Notes under the pieces: model-generated
The model's database searches: none
What the model saw: the letters and a program-made list of their open reading frames with translations, nothing else
What the model was told of the DNA's origin: nothing
Shown here: piece by piece, positions 31,706 through 43,300 of the stretch
Position numbering within the stretch: the first letter of the stretch is position 1
How the letters are laid out: every line of letters starts with the position of its first letter
Made by a program: the position numbers and the translations under genes
From: Desulfobacteraceae bacterium
GTDB taxonomy: Bacteria; Desulfobacterota; Desulfobacteria; Desulfobacterales; Desulfosalsimonadaceae
Length of the DNA: 50,307 nucleotides
Assembly (NCBI GenBank): GCA_011390465.1
Contig: JAABSH010000026.1
Location: 1 to 50,307 of the forward strand
Reading direction: 5' to 3'

Positions 31706-32077
31706 ATGAAAAATCATGCTGAATTCAATGAACCAATTGATCTCGCAGAGTTAAGGGATATGACAGGCGTGGAGGAAACGGATCTGCTTTTGGAAGTGCT
31801 TCTTTCCCTGATCGACTCAACAAGGGCTCAGGTCGCGGAGATAAACACCCACTTTACGACCAATGAATTTGTCTTATTAAAAAAATCTGTTCATTGCGCA
31901 AAAGGCGGGGCTCTTCAGGCAGCAGCGTTTCCCCTTGCCGAAATGCTTCGGGACCTTGAGAACCTGATCGAAAATGGTTCCAGGGAAGCGATCGCCGCAA
32001 AAATAAAAGAAATTGAAAAAGAACAGATTCGTCTTATGTTGTTTGTTAATGATTTTCGCTCTGAACATGATATTTGA
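31706..32077 (+). CDS. HPt (histidine phosphotransfer) domain protein
   Basis: 123 residues from ATG 31706. An in-frame GTG at 31631 overlaps the protease stop by 4 bases and would add 25 residues that look unlike the domain. The HPt four-helix pattern is clear: IDLAELRDMTGVEETDLL, then the phospho-accepting His in KKSVHCAKGGALQAAAF, then LRDLENLIENG. Such proteins relay phosphate from hybrid kinases to receivers. A receiver protein is encoded 40 bases downstream, so the pair probably works together. No kinase is in the window. No ribosome-binding site is strong at either start. Confidence 0.8.
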   Translation: MKNHAEFNEPIDLAELRDMTGVEETDLLLEVLLSLIDSTRAQVAEINTHFTTNEFVLLKKSVHCAKGGALQAAAFPLAEMLRDLENLIENGSREAIAAKIKEIEKEQIRLMLFVNDFRSEHDI

Positions 32078-32117
32078 CCCCCTGCCCTCAACCACAGAAA
32101 CAAAATAAGAGAAACAG

Positions 32118-32825
32118 ATGAAAACAGTTTTAATTGCAGATGATAATGACGTCCTGATCACTTCGCTCAAAGTCGGCCTTAAAAAATATGAAAAGCAATT
32201 TAAAGCCATTTTCGTGGAAAACGGTCTGGAAGCCATGAACATTTTGGAAACCCGGCCGGTTGACCTTGTGGTGACCGATATTCAGATGCCCATGATCGAC
32301 GGCCTTGTCCTGCTGGCGTTTATGCGGGAAAATTTTTCAAAAACGCCCTGCATTATTATGTCCGCACACGGTTCTCCGGATCTAAAAAATGAAATCCAGA
32401 ATGACATTCTGACCTTCATTGATAAACCGATCAACGTGGACAGCCTTGCCCGGCAGATTCTCAAGGCGTTCAGCGGTCAGTCCGCGGCCAACCCAGCGTC
32501 TCGTATTGCCATCCTGGATATTTTAAAAATGATCATGATCGGAAAAAAGACGTGTATTTTCAAACTCAAGGCGTCTGACGGAACAAACGGTTTTTTCTAT
32601 TTTCAGGAGGGAGAAATTTTTAATGCCATATGGGGGAGATTGCATGGTGAGGAAGCCATCACCGCCATGCTCAACTGCGATGATGCGGAACTTTCTTTTA
32701 CCCGGGCACCGGAAAAAAAAGGGGAACAAAAAATAACCAAAAGCTTTTCCGAACTGATCAGGGCTGCCAAATCTTCAAACCTGAAAGTATCATCCAGTCA
32801 AATAATTTTCAAAAAAAAGAAATGA
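32118..32825 (+). CDS. Response regulator: receiver plus DUF4388 (PATAN) domain
   Basis: 235 residues. The receiver domain (1-118) has the acidic pair ADDND, the phospho-acceptor Asp in VVTDIQMPMIDG near residue 54, the Ser/Thr switch in IIMSAHGSP, and Lys in FIDKPI. The C-terminal DUF4388 domain (about 128-220) reads ILDILKMIMIGKKTCIFKLK and GFFYFQEGEIFNAIWGRLHG. That domain occurs in deltaproteobacterial regulators of motility, secretion and surface processes, probably as a protein-interaction module. It has no DNA-binding domain. It follows an HPt gene and lies between two large surface-protein genes. A MITE-like element starts 11 bases after its stop. Confidence 0.88.
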   Translation: MKTVLIADDNDVLITSLKVGLKKYEKQFKAIFVENGLEAMNILETRPVDLVVTDIQMPMIDGLVLLAFMRENFSKTPCIIMSAHGSPDLKNEIQNDILTFIDKPINVDSLARQILKAFSGQSAANPASRIAILDILKMIMIGKKTCIFKLKASDGTNGFFYFQEGEIFNAIWGRLHGEEAITAMLNCDDAELSFTRAPEKKGEQKITKSFSELIRAAKSSNLKVSSSQIIFKKKK

Positions 32826-32835
32826 TACCATTTTT

Positions 32836-33006
32836 AGGTCTTGATCATCGTTTCGTTCGATTATGTTCAAGCCGTAGGGGCGAATGGCATTCGCCCATCC
32901 TGGCATAACCGCCAACGGGCGTATTCCACGTAGGGGCGTATTCCATGAACGGGCGTATTCCATACGCCCCTACGATGTCGGCTGGCCAAAACGATGATCA
33001 AGGCCT
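32836..33006. mobile_element. MITE-like element, copy A
   Basis: The 20-base ends AGGTCTTGATCATCGTTTCG and the complement of the right end (AGGCCTTGATCATCGTTTTG) agree at 18 of 20 positions. The interior is made of palindromic GTAGGGGCGAATGGCATTCG and GGGCGTATTCCAT words. It is closely related to the element at 46066-46219. It has no ORF and no obvious target-site duplication. Its position after the regulator stop may also let it end transcription. Confidence 0.75.
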
Positions 33007-33008
33007 TG

Positions 33009-33315
33009 TTGTACCATTGATTTGAAAGCATTTTCATTCCGGATGCAAATTACCAACGCCATCCAATCCGGCCCCGGCCGGGCTGATACCGAATTCAGTT
33101 TACACGCTTCCGGCGAAAAATTGATCTCACAAATCAATGCAAACAGTGCCCCATTATACAACCCGATCCCTGCTTTTCCGTTCGCATCCCAGTCCCCGCA
33201 AACAGTCTGCCCAATCGGCATTTATCGGGCCGAACCAAAACCTTTCAGCGGATATTTGACCCAAGCCCCTGCATGATCATTGAAAGACGCCGACCAGACG
33301 TCGTTTGAACTAAAA
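33009..33315 (-). pseudogene. Remnant of a secreted 'GDWD' (FG-GAP/VCBS-like) repeat protein
   Basis: Read on the minus strand, one frame gives VWSASFNDHAGAWVKYPLKG, then an in-frame TAA at 33224-33222, then VCGDWDANGKAGIGLYNGAL. The 'GDWD-x-N-G-K-x-x-I-G-L-Y' pattern is the core of FG-GAP/VCBS-like surface repeats. A second degenerate repeat follows, apparently frameshifted. There is no ribosome-binding site. The piece is cut off on both sides by MITE copies A and B. It is best explained as a decayed fragment of a surface-protein gene. Confidence 0.5.
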
Positions 33316-33340
33316 AATGATAACATCTGGGCCGCAAAAA

Positions 33341-33507
33341 AGTCTTGATCTTTGTTTCGACCACCACCCTCGAAAGGGTGTATGGAATACGCCTTTTTAA
33401 AAAGACGCCCCTTTATGGAATGCCCCCGTTGGCGTTTCTGTCAATAGGGGCGAATGCCATTCGCCCCTATTTCTCTGCTCATCATTTCAGGAACGATGGT
33501 CAAGGCC
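33341..33507. mobile_element. MITE-like element, copy B (diverged, inverted)
   Basis: The ends AGTCTTGATCTTTGTTTCG (33341) and GGAACGATGGTCAAGGCC (to 33507) match the terminal sequence of copies A and C. The interior carries the same AATAGGGGCGAATGCCATTC and GTATGGAATACG words, in the opposite order to copy A. The stretch 33508-33846 after it shows nothing recognisable apart from the leader of the next gene. Confidence 0.65.
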
Positions 33508-33846
33508 AACGAAACAATATTGTGTATGGTTTAAATTGCCAGGCCAGTGTCTTTCTTGTCAGCTCTATTTCTTTGACTTGACTTTTTTTCAAATTTCATG
33601 TTTTTTTTGCATTAATCTTCGGGAAAGGCCGCCTCATCGTATCGGACGTTTTCGATCCTGCAAGCTTCCTGTCTCCGACCGATTACCCCCACTCGTTTGC
33701 AATTAAAAAGATAGTTTGAAACCAGACCTATATCTGGCATTACAACTGAAATTCGAATGTGGCGCACGCTGCATCAAATATTTTTTCGACTTTTCGTCGT
33801 TACAGCGACAATGAATAACTTTCGAAAACAGAAAATAAGGAATACC

Positions 33847-34197
33847 ATGCGGAACTCATCTTTTTTTACTGCCTTCAACCTTTGGAAAGCAATTCTTTGC
33901 TGCATCGCTGCTATCTGTTTTTGTATTTTATCTTCCAGCATGCCTGCAACAGCCGAGACCATTATTAGCAGCAGCAAAAATATTTCAGCCGATGAAACCT
34001 GGTATTTGGCAGACAGCCCCTTTTACATCAACGGCAATATTACCATTGAAGCCGGAGCGACGCTGACGATTGAGGCTGGCTGTGAGCTGCTTATATCTGG
34101 CTCTATTCTATTGCATGGCAGGTTAGAGGGGAATGGCGCATCCAACCATCTCGTGGTTATCACCAAACAAGAAGCAAATGGAACATCGGCATCGTAA
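33847..34197 (+). CDS. Short secreted protein, N-terminal piece of a beta-helix-type surface protein
   Basis: 116 residues from ATG 33847, which has an AAGGAATACC site. An upstream in-frame ATG at 33757 lacks one. The signal peptide (about 1-36) is AILCCIAAICFCILSSSMPA with cleavage near ATA-ET. The mature part has the opening turns of a right-handed parallel beta-helix: WYLADSPFYINGNITIEAGA, TLTIEAGCELLISGSILLHG, then RLEGNGASNHLVVIT. Full-length relatives continue for hundreds of residues, but here the frame ends abruptly after KQEANGTSAS. It is likely a 3'-truncated gene; expression as a small secreted protein cannot be excluded. It lies 127 bases upstream of the giant gene on the same strand. 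Confidence 0.6.
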   Translation: MRNSSFFTAFNLWKAILCCIAAICFCILSSSMPATAETIISSSKNISADETWYLADSPFYINGNITIEAGATLTIEAGCELLISGSILLHGRLEGNGASNHLVVITKQEANGTSAS

Positions 34198-34324
34198 GAG
34201 GTTTGCGGCAATTCAGTCTCATTCGCGAGATCAGAAACAGCGTGAAGACCTATAAATCCTGATTAATTCAAAGTTACGAAGTCAAATTAATATTTTAAAT
34301 ACTGGATCATAACAAAGGAACTGC

Positions 34325-37300
34325 ATGAAAAGATTATTTGGTTTTCTCCGTCCCCAAGGTTTCAAAAGAAATAAACTGACATTTTTTGCATTCACTCTTT
34401 TTTTCTTAACCTTCACAACCTTCGCACTAAAATCATCAGTTATTGCATCTGATGGAATAGAAAACCCCTATGTACATTCCGACTCAATTTTTTACGGGCA
34501 TGTTACGGATCGGTTCCATAAGGTGGATTATGTCCGGACCGGGGAGTCTGTGATTGTCCCCACTGTGATGCCGCTTTTGGATACGAGTCTGGTGGAAGCT
34601 GAATTTTCAGCGGTCATGAACCTGTTTTCCGGAAATTCCATAGGAGATTTATTTTCTCATTCTGAAATGATTAAAAAACAGGCGGACGCGTATTATGAAA
34701 ATCGTCAGCAGCGCATGATAGAACTGTTAACAGCATTTGTATTGATGGATACCAGTGGTTTTTTCTGCGATGCCCGATTATGGTCCAAAATTTCCGGAAT
34801 GCAGCCTGACGGGACTGTTGATGACGTTGAGATGGACAAGTCCTATGCCCAGGATCAACTGAAACTGATCAGTGCCTCCTTAAAAGCGGTTGGTGCGTAT
34901 TTGGAAATGATGAGTGAAACTGCAGGCGGTATTGATCTGGAACATAAAATTACACTTTTTGGAAATGTACGGAAAACGAACTTCTGGAAAAGTATCGAAA
35001 ATGCAGAAAAATTCATAGAGGAAGGGAACCTTGATGAGTTTAAAAAGGCAATAGAGGGACTTGAAATAAAATGGTTAGACTGGGAAAAGGGGGACATTAA
35101 TCCACTAAGCAAAATATTCCAACTCATGGAGATTAATGAGATTGAATTAAAAATAGAATTTCTGGATCAGGATAAAATCAAAAAGCTGATAACGGACATG
35201 CTTGATGATTATAAAAAAAGCGGAGAGCTTTATATCAAAGGGCATTTTGAATTTGAATTGAAAATGGACACAAAGAAGCTCTTTAAAAAATTGTCTGACG
35301 TTTTTGGCAAACCGGCGAATGTTTTGGGCAATTCCATCGGCCTCGGCTTGGCGGCTTATAACTATTACAGCTTGCTATCGCAAACACATGACACCAACCT
35401 GGCTGCCAAACGTCTTGGGTTGGATGCCATCCGAACCCTCACAAACGGAAAGTATGATGCCGCCATTGATGACATTGATGCTAAACTCACCAAAATGGAA
35501 GAGGAAAAATGGTCCCTCATGGACAATTATTTGTTGAACATCGGATGGGATACCACAAACTGGATGACAAAAGTACGGCAGGCCAAGGATACGGTTGATA
35601 ATGTCTACACCTTGATGAATCTTGTGGGCATTTCTTCAAAAGGGTTTGAAAAATTTCTCCTGGGCTGGAAGGCCATCAGTAATGTAACAGATGACTATTT
35701 TGAATATAAAAGTGTTCAGGATTTTACGGTAGCTTCACTATCCCTTATTTACATGATTGATGAAAGCGTTCGATCCACCTTGGATAACCAGGCAAAGATA
35801 CGGTTTATGGGCAAATTTTTAAACAACGGCCTGTTTATTTTTGCCCATAAAAACTTGATACGACTATATGATCCGGCCGGCAGCGCCAAAGGATCCTATG
35901 CAGACCTTGTTGATTCCCAGCCGGATTGGCTGATATGGGCGGATCGCATCATTATTCCCAGCCTTGAAGGTTTTGCTGATGCCGGTCCATACGGATCATT
36001 GACATTGGTATTCTCCAAAACAGCGGTGCCACTTACGCGGGCATATGGCTCTACATGCGGCATTCTTCAAAGCGCCATTGATTTTGCAAATTTTGTCATA
36101 ACAGATTATACCACCGATGATTTGGGCATTTGCAGCGGGCCTCAGTGGTATGGCTCTACTTTTTTTGATCCAATTCATGTGGAAACAATTCAACTATACC
36201 AGGAATTTTTTAGAGAAAAAGACAAGCCCCTGATTCTAAAAGAGGGGATGGATACACAAATTCAACCCATGGTAATACCTGTTCGTGAGTATCAGGAAAC
36301 AACACTTGTTGCTTCAGGGAATCAATTTGACCATTTTGCCTGGGAGGTTGTGACCGACGCCGGTGATACCATAAAAACGGCTTTCGGGAATAAAATGACG
36401 CTGCCAAATTATATCAAAAGCGCCTGTACGGTGAATGTCATCGGTTACACAGTCAATGACGTTGGAACAGCCGGCAGTGTGCTTATAGATGTTATACCCT
36501 ATGATCAAGCCCCCGGCATCGTAATTTGTGCTCCGGATAGCTGCAACTACTGCAAAACATGTAACACCGGGGACGCTGGTTACGGAAGATCCGTGGATCT
36601 GAAATTTGTTACATTGAATCCAATCTCAAGTGATCCGCCTGAAATTCGCTCTATCGAATGGTCGGCAAAAGAATGTAATTCTTGTGTTCAGGGGCAATGG
36701 ATTCAGCCTTTTCAGCAAAATTGTCAATATATTACCCCGTTGCATGCAGCAGAAAGCCATATTCAGTTGATGGTGGACGTCATCTATGAAAACGGCATCC
36801 ATGTGAAAGATGATTTTACGCTGGTTCTTAAACAATCGCTGAACCCTGGTCTGCCTGATCAGGCGCCGGTTGTCAGTGGCTCCCTGACAGACGATTATCA
36901 GATTGCGTTGGAATGGGAGGATATGGGCAATGAATTTGACTATATGGTTCAGTTTAAAAGATTTGGTTCGGATGAATTCATCACGGCTGCCCGTCTTAAC
37001 TATTGGGAGGAAGGATTTACTTCCGGATTTCATACAGATGTATTTAATGTTTTACTCAATCAACTATCCACTGAAGTATGGAACATTGCAAAAATATTGT
37101 TTGACAGGAGCTCAATAGCGGAGACATTTTCCTGGCTGAAAACAGGAGAATTGAAATTTGTTTTCAGGGTAGCGCCGGTAAGCGGCGAAAAGGTCGGCAA
37201 ATATTCAGATCCTGTTACAATAGATGTTCTTGATTTGAATGATCCTGTTTTCCATGCCGGAATTAAAGGGCCGGGTGATGTAACATTAAATCCCAAATCC

Positions 37301-40300
37301 CGGCAAGCCAATTTAATCATCGAAGAACGTCCGTCATTTCCCGTCAGCAACTCACTCCCTCCGGATCCAATTGATTCTGCCCGGGTACAAATCCGGTTTT
37401 TACCAGGGCCGGATTTTATGGAACGAAATGGTGAAAGCCTGCCTTGGCCGGAAGACGGACTGGATATCGCAGCCAGGTTATGTGACGGGTCATATGAAAA
37501 CGGCATTCCGGTTTCTGATTGGGAAATTTTTGAAAATGTACAGTCCCAAGATGTCCTTACAGTAGAAGCCAGGGTGCTTGAAAAAATCAGTTTGATTTCA
37601 GGGGAGGGAAAACTCGGTGATTATAAATTGCAGCTAAAAGCGGATTATCCATGGATGTCTGAAAATATTGAAGACGAAAAGATATATTCGATTTTCCACA
37701 ATAACCTGAACAGCTCTGTTTTTGCAACGCAGCCGGCTCCCTATCTTGAAGTTCAGACAAAGGATCCCCTGGCCGCAAAATTCAGCTGGAAAACACAAAC
37801 TATTGAATTGACGCCAGGCCGGGTCATCAGGATTTATCCCCGCAACCAGCAGGAATTTCTTGATGCCATAGACGGTCAAACCGTGCGGGTCCGAATTGAA
37901 CGCTGGGAGGACGGTTCAACAACCGGCGAGCATCATTATTTTGATGCTATCCCCCTTGGTGATGGTGGATTTGAAATTACCTTACCGGATTATCTGGTGC
38001 AGGATTATTACAGAATCGGGAATCTTGGTGTGATTGGGGAAGACGTAACGGAGTATGTTGATGCCAAAGGAAGGTATATCTGGGTAACGGGCACCACTGA
38101 GATGACTGAGGAGGGGGATTCTGAATTTCCCGATCCGCCGGAAGAATGCACCGGAACCCCCATTGCGTGTGAGGTCGGATTGCATGTGGTATCTTCGATT
38201 ATACACAAGCTGCATTCTGCAGACCAAATATGTGTTGTGGGTAACTATGTGTATCGTGCTGGAAAATTCTTTACAATAACAGACGTCAGTCATCCTGCCG
38301 GCCCACAAGATATTGGTTATATAAATCCTGAAGGTGAAGCATACAGCATCAGCGTAATCGATAATTTTGCTTACTTGGCCGGAACATCCGGACTTCAAAT
38401 TATCGATTTAACGAATCGTACTGAGCCAACTGTAATTGCCACTGTTTTAAATACAGGCATTACTGCAAAAGGTATTTCAATAATAGATCAATATGCCTAT
38501 GTAGTCAGCGAAAACACGGATGGTGATATTGGTCTTCTCCAAATATTCGATATAAGTATTCCTCAAAATCCTTCTCTCTTATCAGAATATACGATCCCGG
38601 AATTGTCGGGAAGTTACACAAAAGACATATCGGTAAAAGGAAATTATGCGTATATAGCTGCAGAATACGGTTTACGCATAATTAATGTAAGCAATCCCAA
38701 TGCTCCATTTGAAGTAGGTTCCTTGGGTGTGTGTGCCGATAAAATTGAAGTTGTAAATCATTATGTGTATGCAATAGGATGTGGTTCGCTTCAAATTATA
38801 GACGTGAGTAATCCGCATAATCCTTTCAAGGTTACGGAATTAAGTTCACCCGGACTTTATGCCCATCCGGTTGATGTCGCTATAAATGAAAATTATGCGT
38901 ATATTGTTTATGATAATTTTCCCGATTATTGGGCTTTTCAGGTAGTTGACGTAAGAGATGTGGACAACCTTTTGGTTTTGGAAACATTAGATTTGCCGGA
39001 TGATGCTGAGAGCGTGGCAGTGAGTGACGGCTATGCTTATGTCGGTTTTAGTAATGGCTTTTCCATCATAGATATAAGTGCATCTCATAATAATGCAAAA
39101 GTGTCAGGATTAGACCTTCAACATGATGAATACCATAACGGCATTTTTGTATTGAATAATTATGCCTATCTATCAGATGGGAATTCAGGGCTGAAAATTA
39201 TAGACATAACCAACCCTTCAATTCCTGATACAGTATATGAGACTTCAGAAAAAGCTAACGATGTGGCAGTACACGGAGACTATGCGTATGTTCTGGGTAC
39301 AACAAATTTTGGTACAAAGTTGACGATATTAGATATTAGCAATCCTGAGAATCCGGTCAATAAATCCAGTCTCAATCTAAAGATAAGCGAAAACATAACA
39401 GTAAACGGCCGGTATGCTTATGTTACTTCTGGAATGTCACTCTATATAATTGACGTTAGCGATCCTGCTATGCCTTACATCAAGTCGTGCACATCTTATT
39501 ATGATTATATTAGTAGTGTTGCAGTTAGTCTTATAGTTAGCGATGGATACGCATATTTGTGTAGTGATGCCGGTATCATAGTTGTAGATATAAGTGATCC
39601 TGGGAATCCTTCATATGTGACGGTTTTTGAAGAGTCAGGCGGTGCAAGTGATATCAATGTAAATAATGGATATGCTTATGTAACCAAAGGCGATTATCTA
39701 AAAATTTATGACATACATAATGTGAGTAATCCAGACCTGTTATCTGAGTTGCGGGCGCGTGAAAGTTATAGCGCTAAAGGTTTTCTCCAGGGTAATTATG
39801 TATATATTGTAAATGGTGTTGGGCTACAAATAATTGATATAACAGATCCCGGTCACCCTTTTGAAGCTGCATTTGTAACAACTTCCGGAATTTCTACAGA
39901 TGTATATGCTCATGGTGATTACGCTTATATTTTACATTCTTCAGGTTTTCAAATAATTAATGCGAAAACCGCTGTCGAACGACAACGATTAATTGATAAT
40001 TATTACTTTCCTAAGGCTTTTATTACCTTCCTTTCCGAAAACCTGCCTGACGGATCTTTTCTCAATGAACCTGAAGTCAAACGCTGGACCTTTCAAAACG
40101 GAAGCTCTGCGATTACCGGGTTAAAAGCCGTAAATGTCGGCACAGACTTGGGATTGGGAATCAGTCAGAATGAAATCCCCATCGGCAATGTGGCTCCGGA
40201 TAGTCAGTTTAATGTGGAACTGGCGCTTTCCCCCACCCACACCGAACCGGCGCTTAAAAAATCAGAATGGCGGTTTGTGGATGGCAGCGGAAATCCGGTG

Positions 40301-43300
40301 GAAATCAATAATTCATCAACCAATACATTCTGGCTGGAGATAAATACCAATCGGGCGCCGGAATTCTCCGAACTCCAGTTTCACAGTGCCGGTGTTGCCG
40401 TTGGGGAAACCCTGCAGGTTCCGGTTCGCGCCTTTGATCCGGATGGCGACACCTTGACCTTTACAATGACGGGAACAGGTAGTATTTCAGAAGGCATGTA
40501 CTCAGGGATATTCAATGAGCCCGGTGTGCATCAGGTGACCCTCATCGCGTCCGACGGCATGGAACAGGCAGAAGCCCCATTGGAGATCGTGGTCACCGGG
40601 GACCGCATGGGGCAGCTTTTTAAAGATGTATCTCCGGATATCAATTACTATGGCCCGATTCATTACATTGCCATGAAAGGCGTGGTCATCGGGGTGCCTG
40701 GAGAGGTTCCGGGCGAACGCCTTTTTCTGCCGTATACTGAAATAACCCAGTCCGAAGCCCTTAAAATGGTGATTGAAGCTGCCCGGGTCCGGGGATTGCT
40801 AAGCATCATTGAAGATTACAGCATTCTGCCGAATCTTGTGAAGGAAACCCGTCAGGGCACTGAAAATTACACCTGGGTGGCTCCCTATTTATTCACGGCA
40901 CAGGCACATGGCGCAATCGCAGATGTTAATACTTTTGATCCGTCAAAAAAAGTAACCACCGAGTGGCTGGCAACGTTGATTGATGATGTGTTTCAGCTGG
41001 AAGTCCCGGATGTGTTTACAGAAGGGCCAGGATACATTTTCCCGGATGAAGACGCATTTTCTAATGCTTTTGCCTATGCCAGCGCCAGGAAAACCGCCTT
41101 TTACGGATATCTTGGAACTTTTGGAGAAAATTTTGTACCCCAGGGCATCCTGGTCCGGATGGTGGTTGCAAAAGTGGTTGCCAGTATCCTGTGCACCCCG
41201 ACCATGGAAGCGCCCATTCTCACAGGCACAGATGTCATTGATATTTATGCCCACACCATACCGGCAGTGGCAAATGATGCGGTATTTCAGGTGACCGGCA
41301 TCCAGGGACTGGCATCTCCGGGTTACCATGTTGATAGTGCCAACTGGATCATGCCGGATGATCATCCGGATAATCGGGTTGATGCGGCTTTTGTGCTGTC
41401 ACATCCAAGCCGTATTGAAGGCATTGAAAGGGTCAGCCAGTTGGCTGCCGCCCCGGTGACCATTACGCCCGGTCCTCACAGTCGCAGTGCTTTAATTGAT
41501 CGGCGGGACCTTTTGATTGTTCTGCAGGATACCGCTTCCGGGGCCCGGAATATTTTCACCCAGCCCTTTGCCGTTGAATTAAAAGATCGCGATGGGGATT
41601 TCATTCCGGACAATGAAGATGCGTTTCCGGATAACCGGGAAGAATGGTCGGACGTTGACGGCGACGGTATCGGGGACAACAGTGATCCGGATATTGACGA
41701 TGACGGCATTGATAATATCACTGAACTTCTAAATGGCCTTGATCCTCGCAACCCCTCGGATGCTGAAGCGGATTTTGATGAAGACGGGGTCAGCAATAAA
41801 ACCGAAATAGAACAGGGGACCGATGTTAACAATCCTGAAAATTATCCCGGTTCAAACACAGCCCCATCCTTTGTCATTGGCGATCCAATTAATGAAATCA
41901 TTGAGAGCGTATCACCGCTTCTTGCCATAAAAGATTATGATGATTTGGACAATGACACCCACCAACAAACCTTCTGGCAAATAAGCACGGATATTGATTT
42001 TGCCAATCTGATTCTTGAGCGGCAATCCGGGAAAGACCTTGACTCGTTTCAGGTTCCTGCTTCGCTGTTGGATGCCTCTACAGACATTGTTGTTCAAAAA
42101 TATTTTTGGCGCGCCAAAGTAACAGACAATCGCGGTGCTGAATCTGCATGGTCGGATGGTGTGTTTTTTATAATGCCTCTTAATACATGGGACCAGGATG
42201 AAAACGGGGTGCCGGATGAACAGGAGCAGAATTTACCATCGGACCTGGATCAGAATGGTGTTCCTGATGAGAATGAGGCTGCGACATTTAAAAAAGTGAA
42301 CACCCTAAAACCTTCAGTGGCAGCAGGTTTAAAAGCGCATGAAAATATCGAACAAATAGAAAAGTTTGAAGTTATTGAAACCGAAATTGAACCCCCAGAA
42401 GCGAACATGTTGCTCCCTTATGGTATTTTTTCGTTTCGTCTTTCTTTAAACACCGCAGGACTTGCCGCAAAAGTCAAATTAGTTTTAACAGAGCCAGCAC
42501 CGGACGGTGCAACAATTTACAAGTATGATCCACTGACCGGATGGTTTGATTTTTCAGACCACGCTATGTTCAATGAAACCAGGACGGAAGTTGTTATCAC
42601 AATAGAAGATGGCAGCAAGGGAGATGCGGACGGCATTGTAAACGGCATCATTATTGATCCGGTTGGTATCGCGGTTCCAAAAGAAGACCCAGAATATCTT
42701 CTTATAATAAATAAAACCGGCAACGGAACAGGTTCTGTTTCCAGCCAGCCAGAAGGCATTGATTGCGGAACAGACTGCAGTGAATCCTATACGCAGAATA
42801 CAGTCGTCTCCTTTACGGCAACACCTAACGCGGGGTCGAAATTTACCGGATGGTCCGAGGCATTCACAGGTACTGACAATCCCTGCACGGTAACCATGAA
42901 TGAAGCCAAAACCCTTACTGCCAATTTTGACATCGTCCCTGTTCGTTATGAACTTACTGTCACAACGTCAGGAAACGGTTCCGGAACCGTCACCTCAACC
43001 CCCCCTGGTATTGACTGCAGATCAGTTTGCATGGAATCCTTTAATGAAAACGCTGTCATATCTCTCACTGCCGCTCCTGCCACCGGGAGCGAGTTTACCG
43101 GCTGGGCCGGGGCCTTTACCGGCCCGGACAATCCCTGCTCCGTAACCATGGCATCCGCCAAATCCATTACCGCACAATTTGATCTAAAAACCCAGCCGGT
43201 TCTGTCCGTGACTCCGGCCACCCAACCTGTTGGTTCAGGCACCGGCTCCACCACATTTGATGTGTCCAACACCGGCACAGGCACGTTAACCTGGACCGCC

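Noticed and set aside
33345-33581. 78-residue frame over MITE copy B
   Set aside because: It is created by the palindromic repeat and has no ribosome-binding site.
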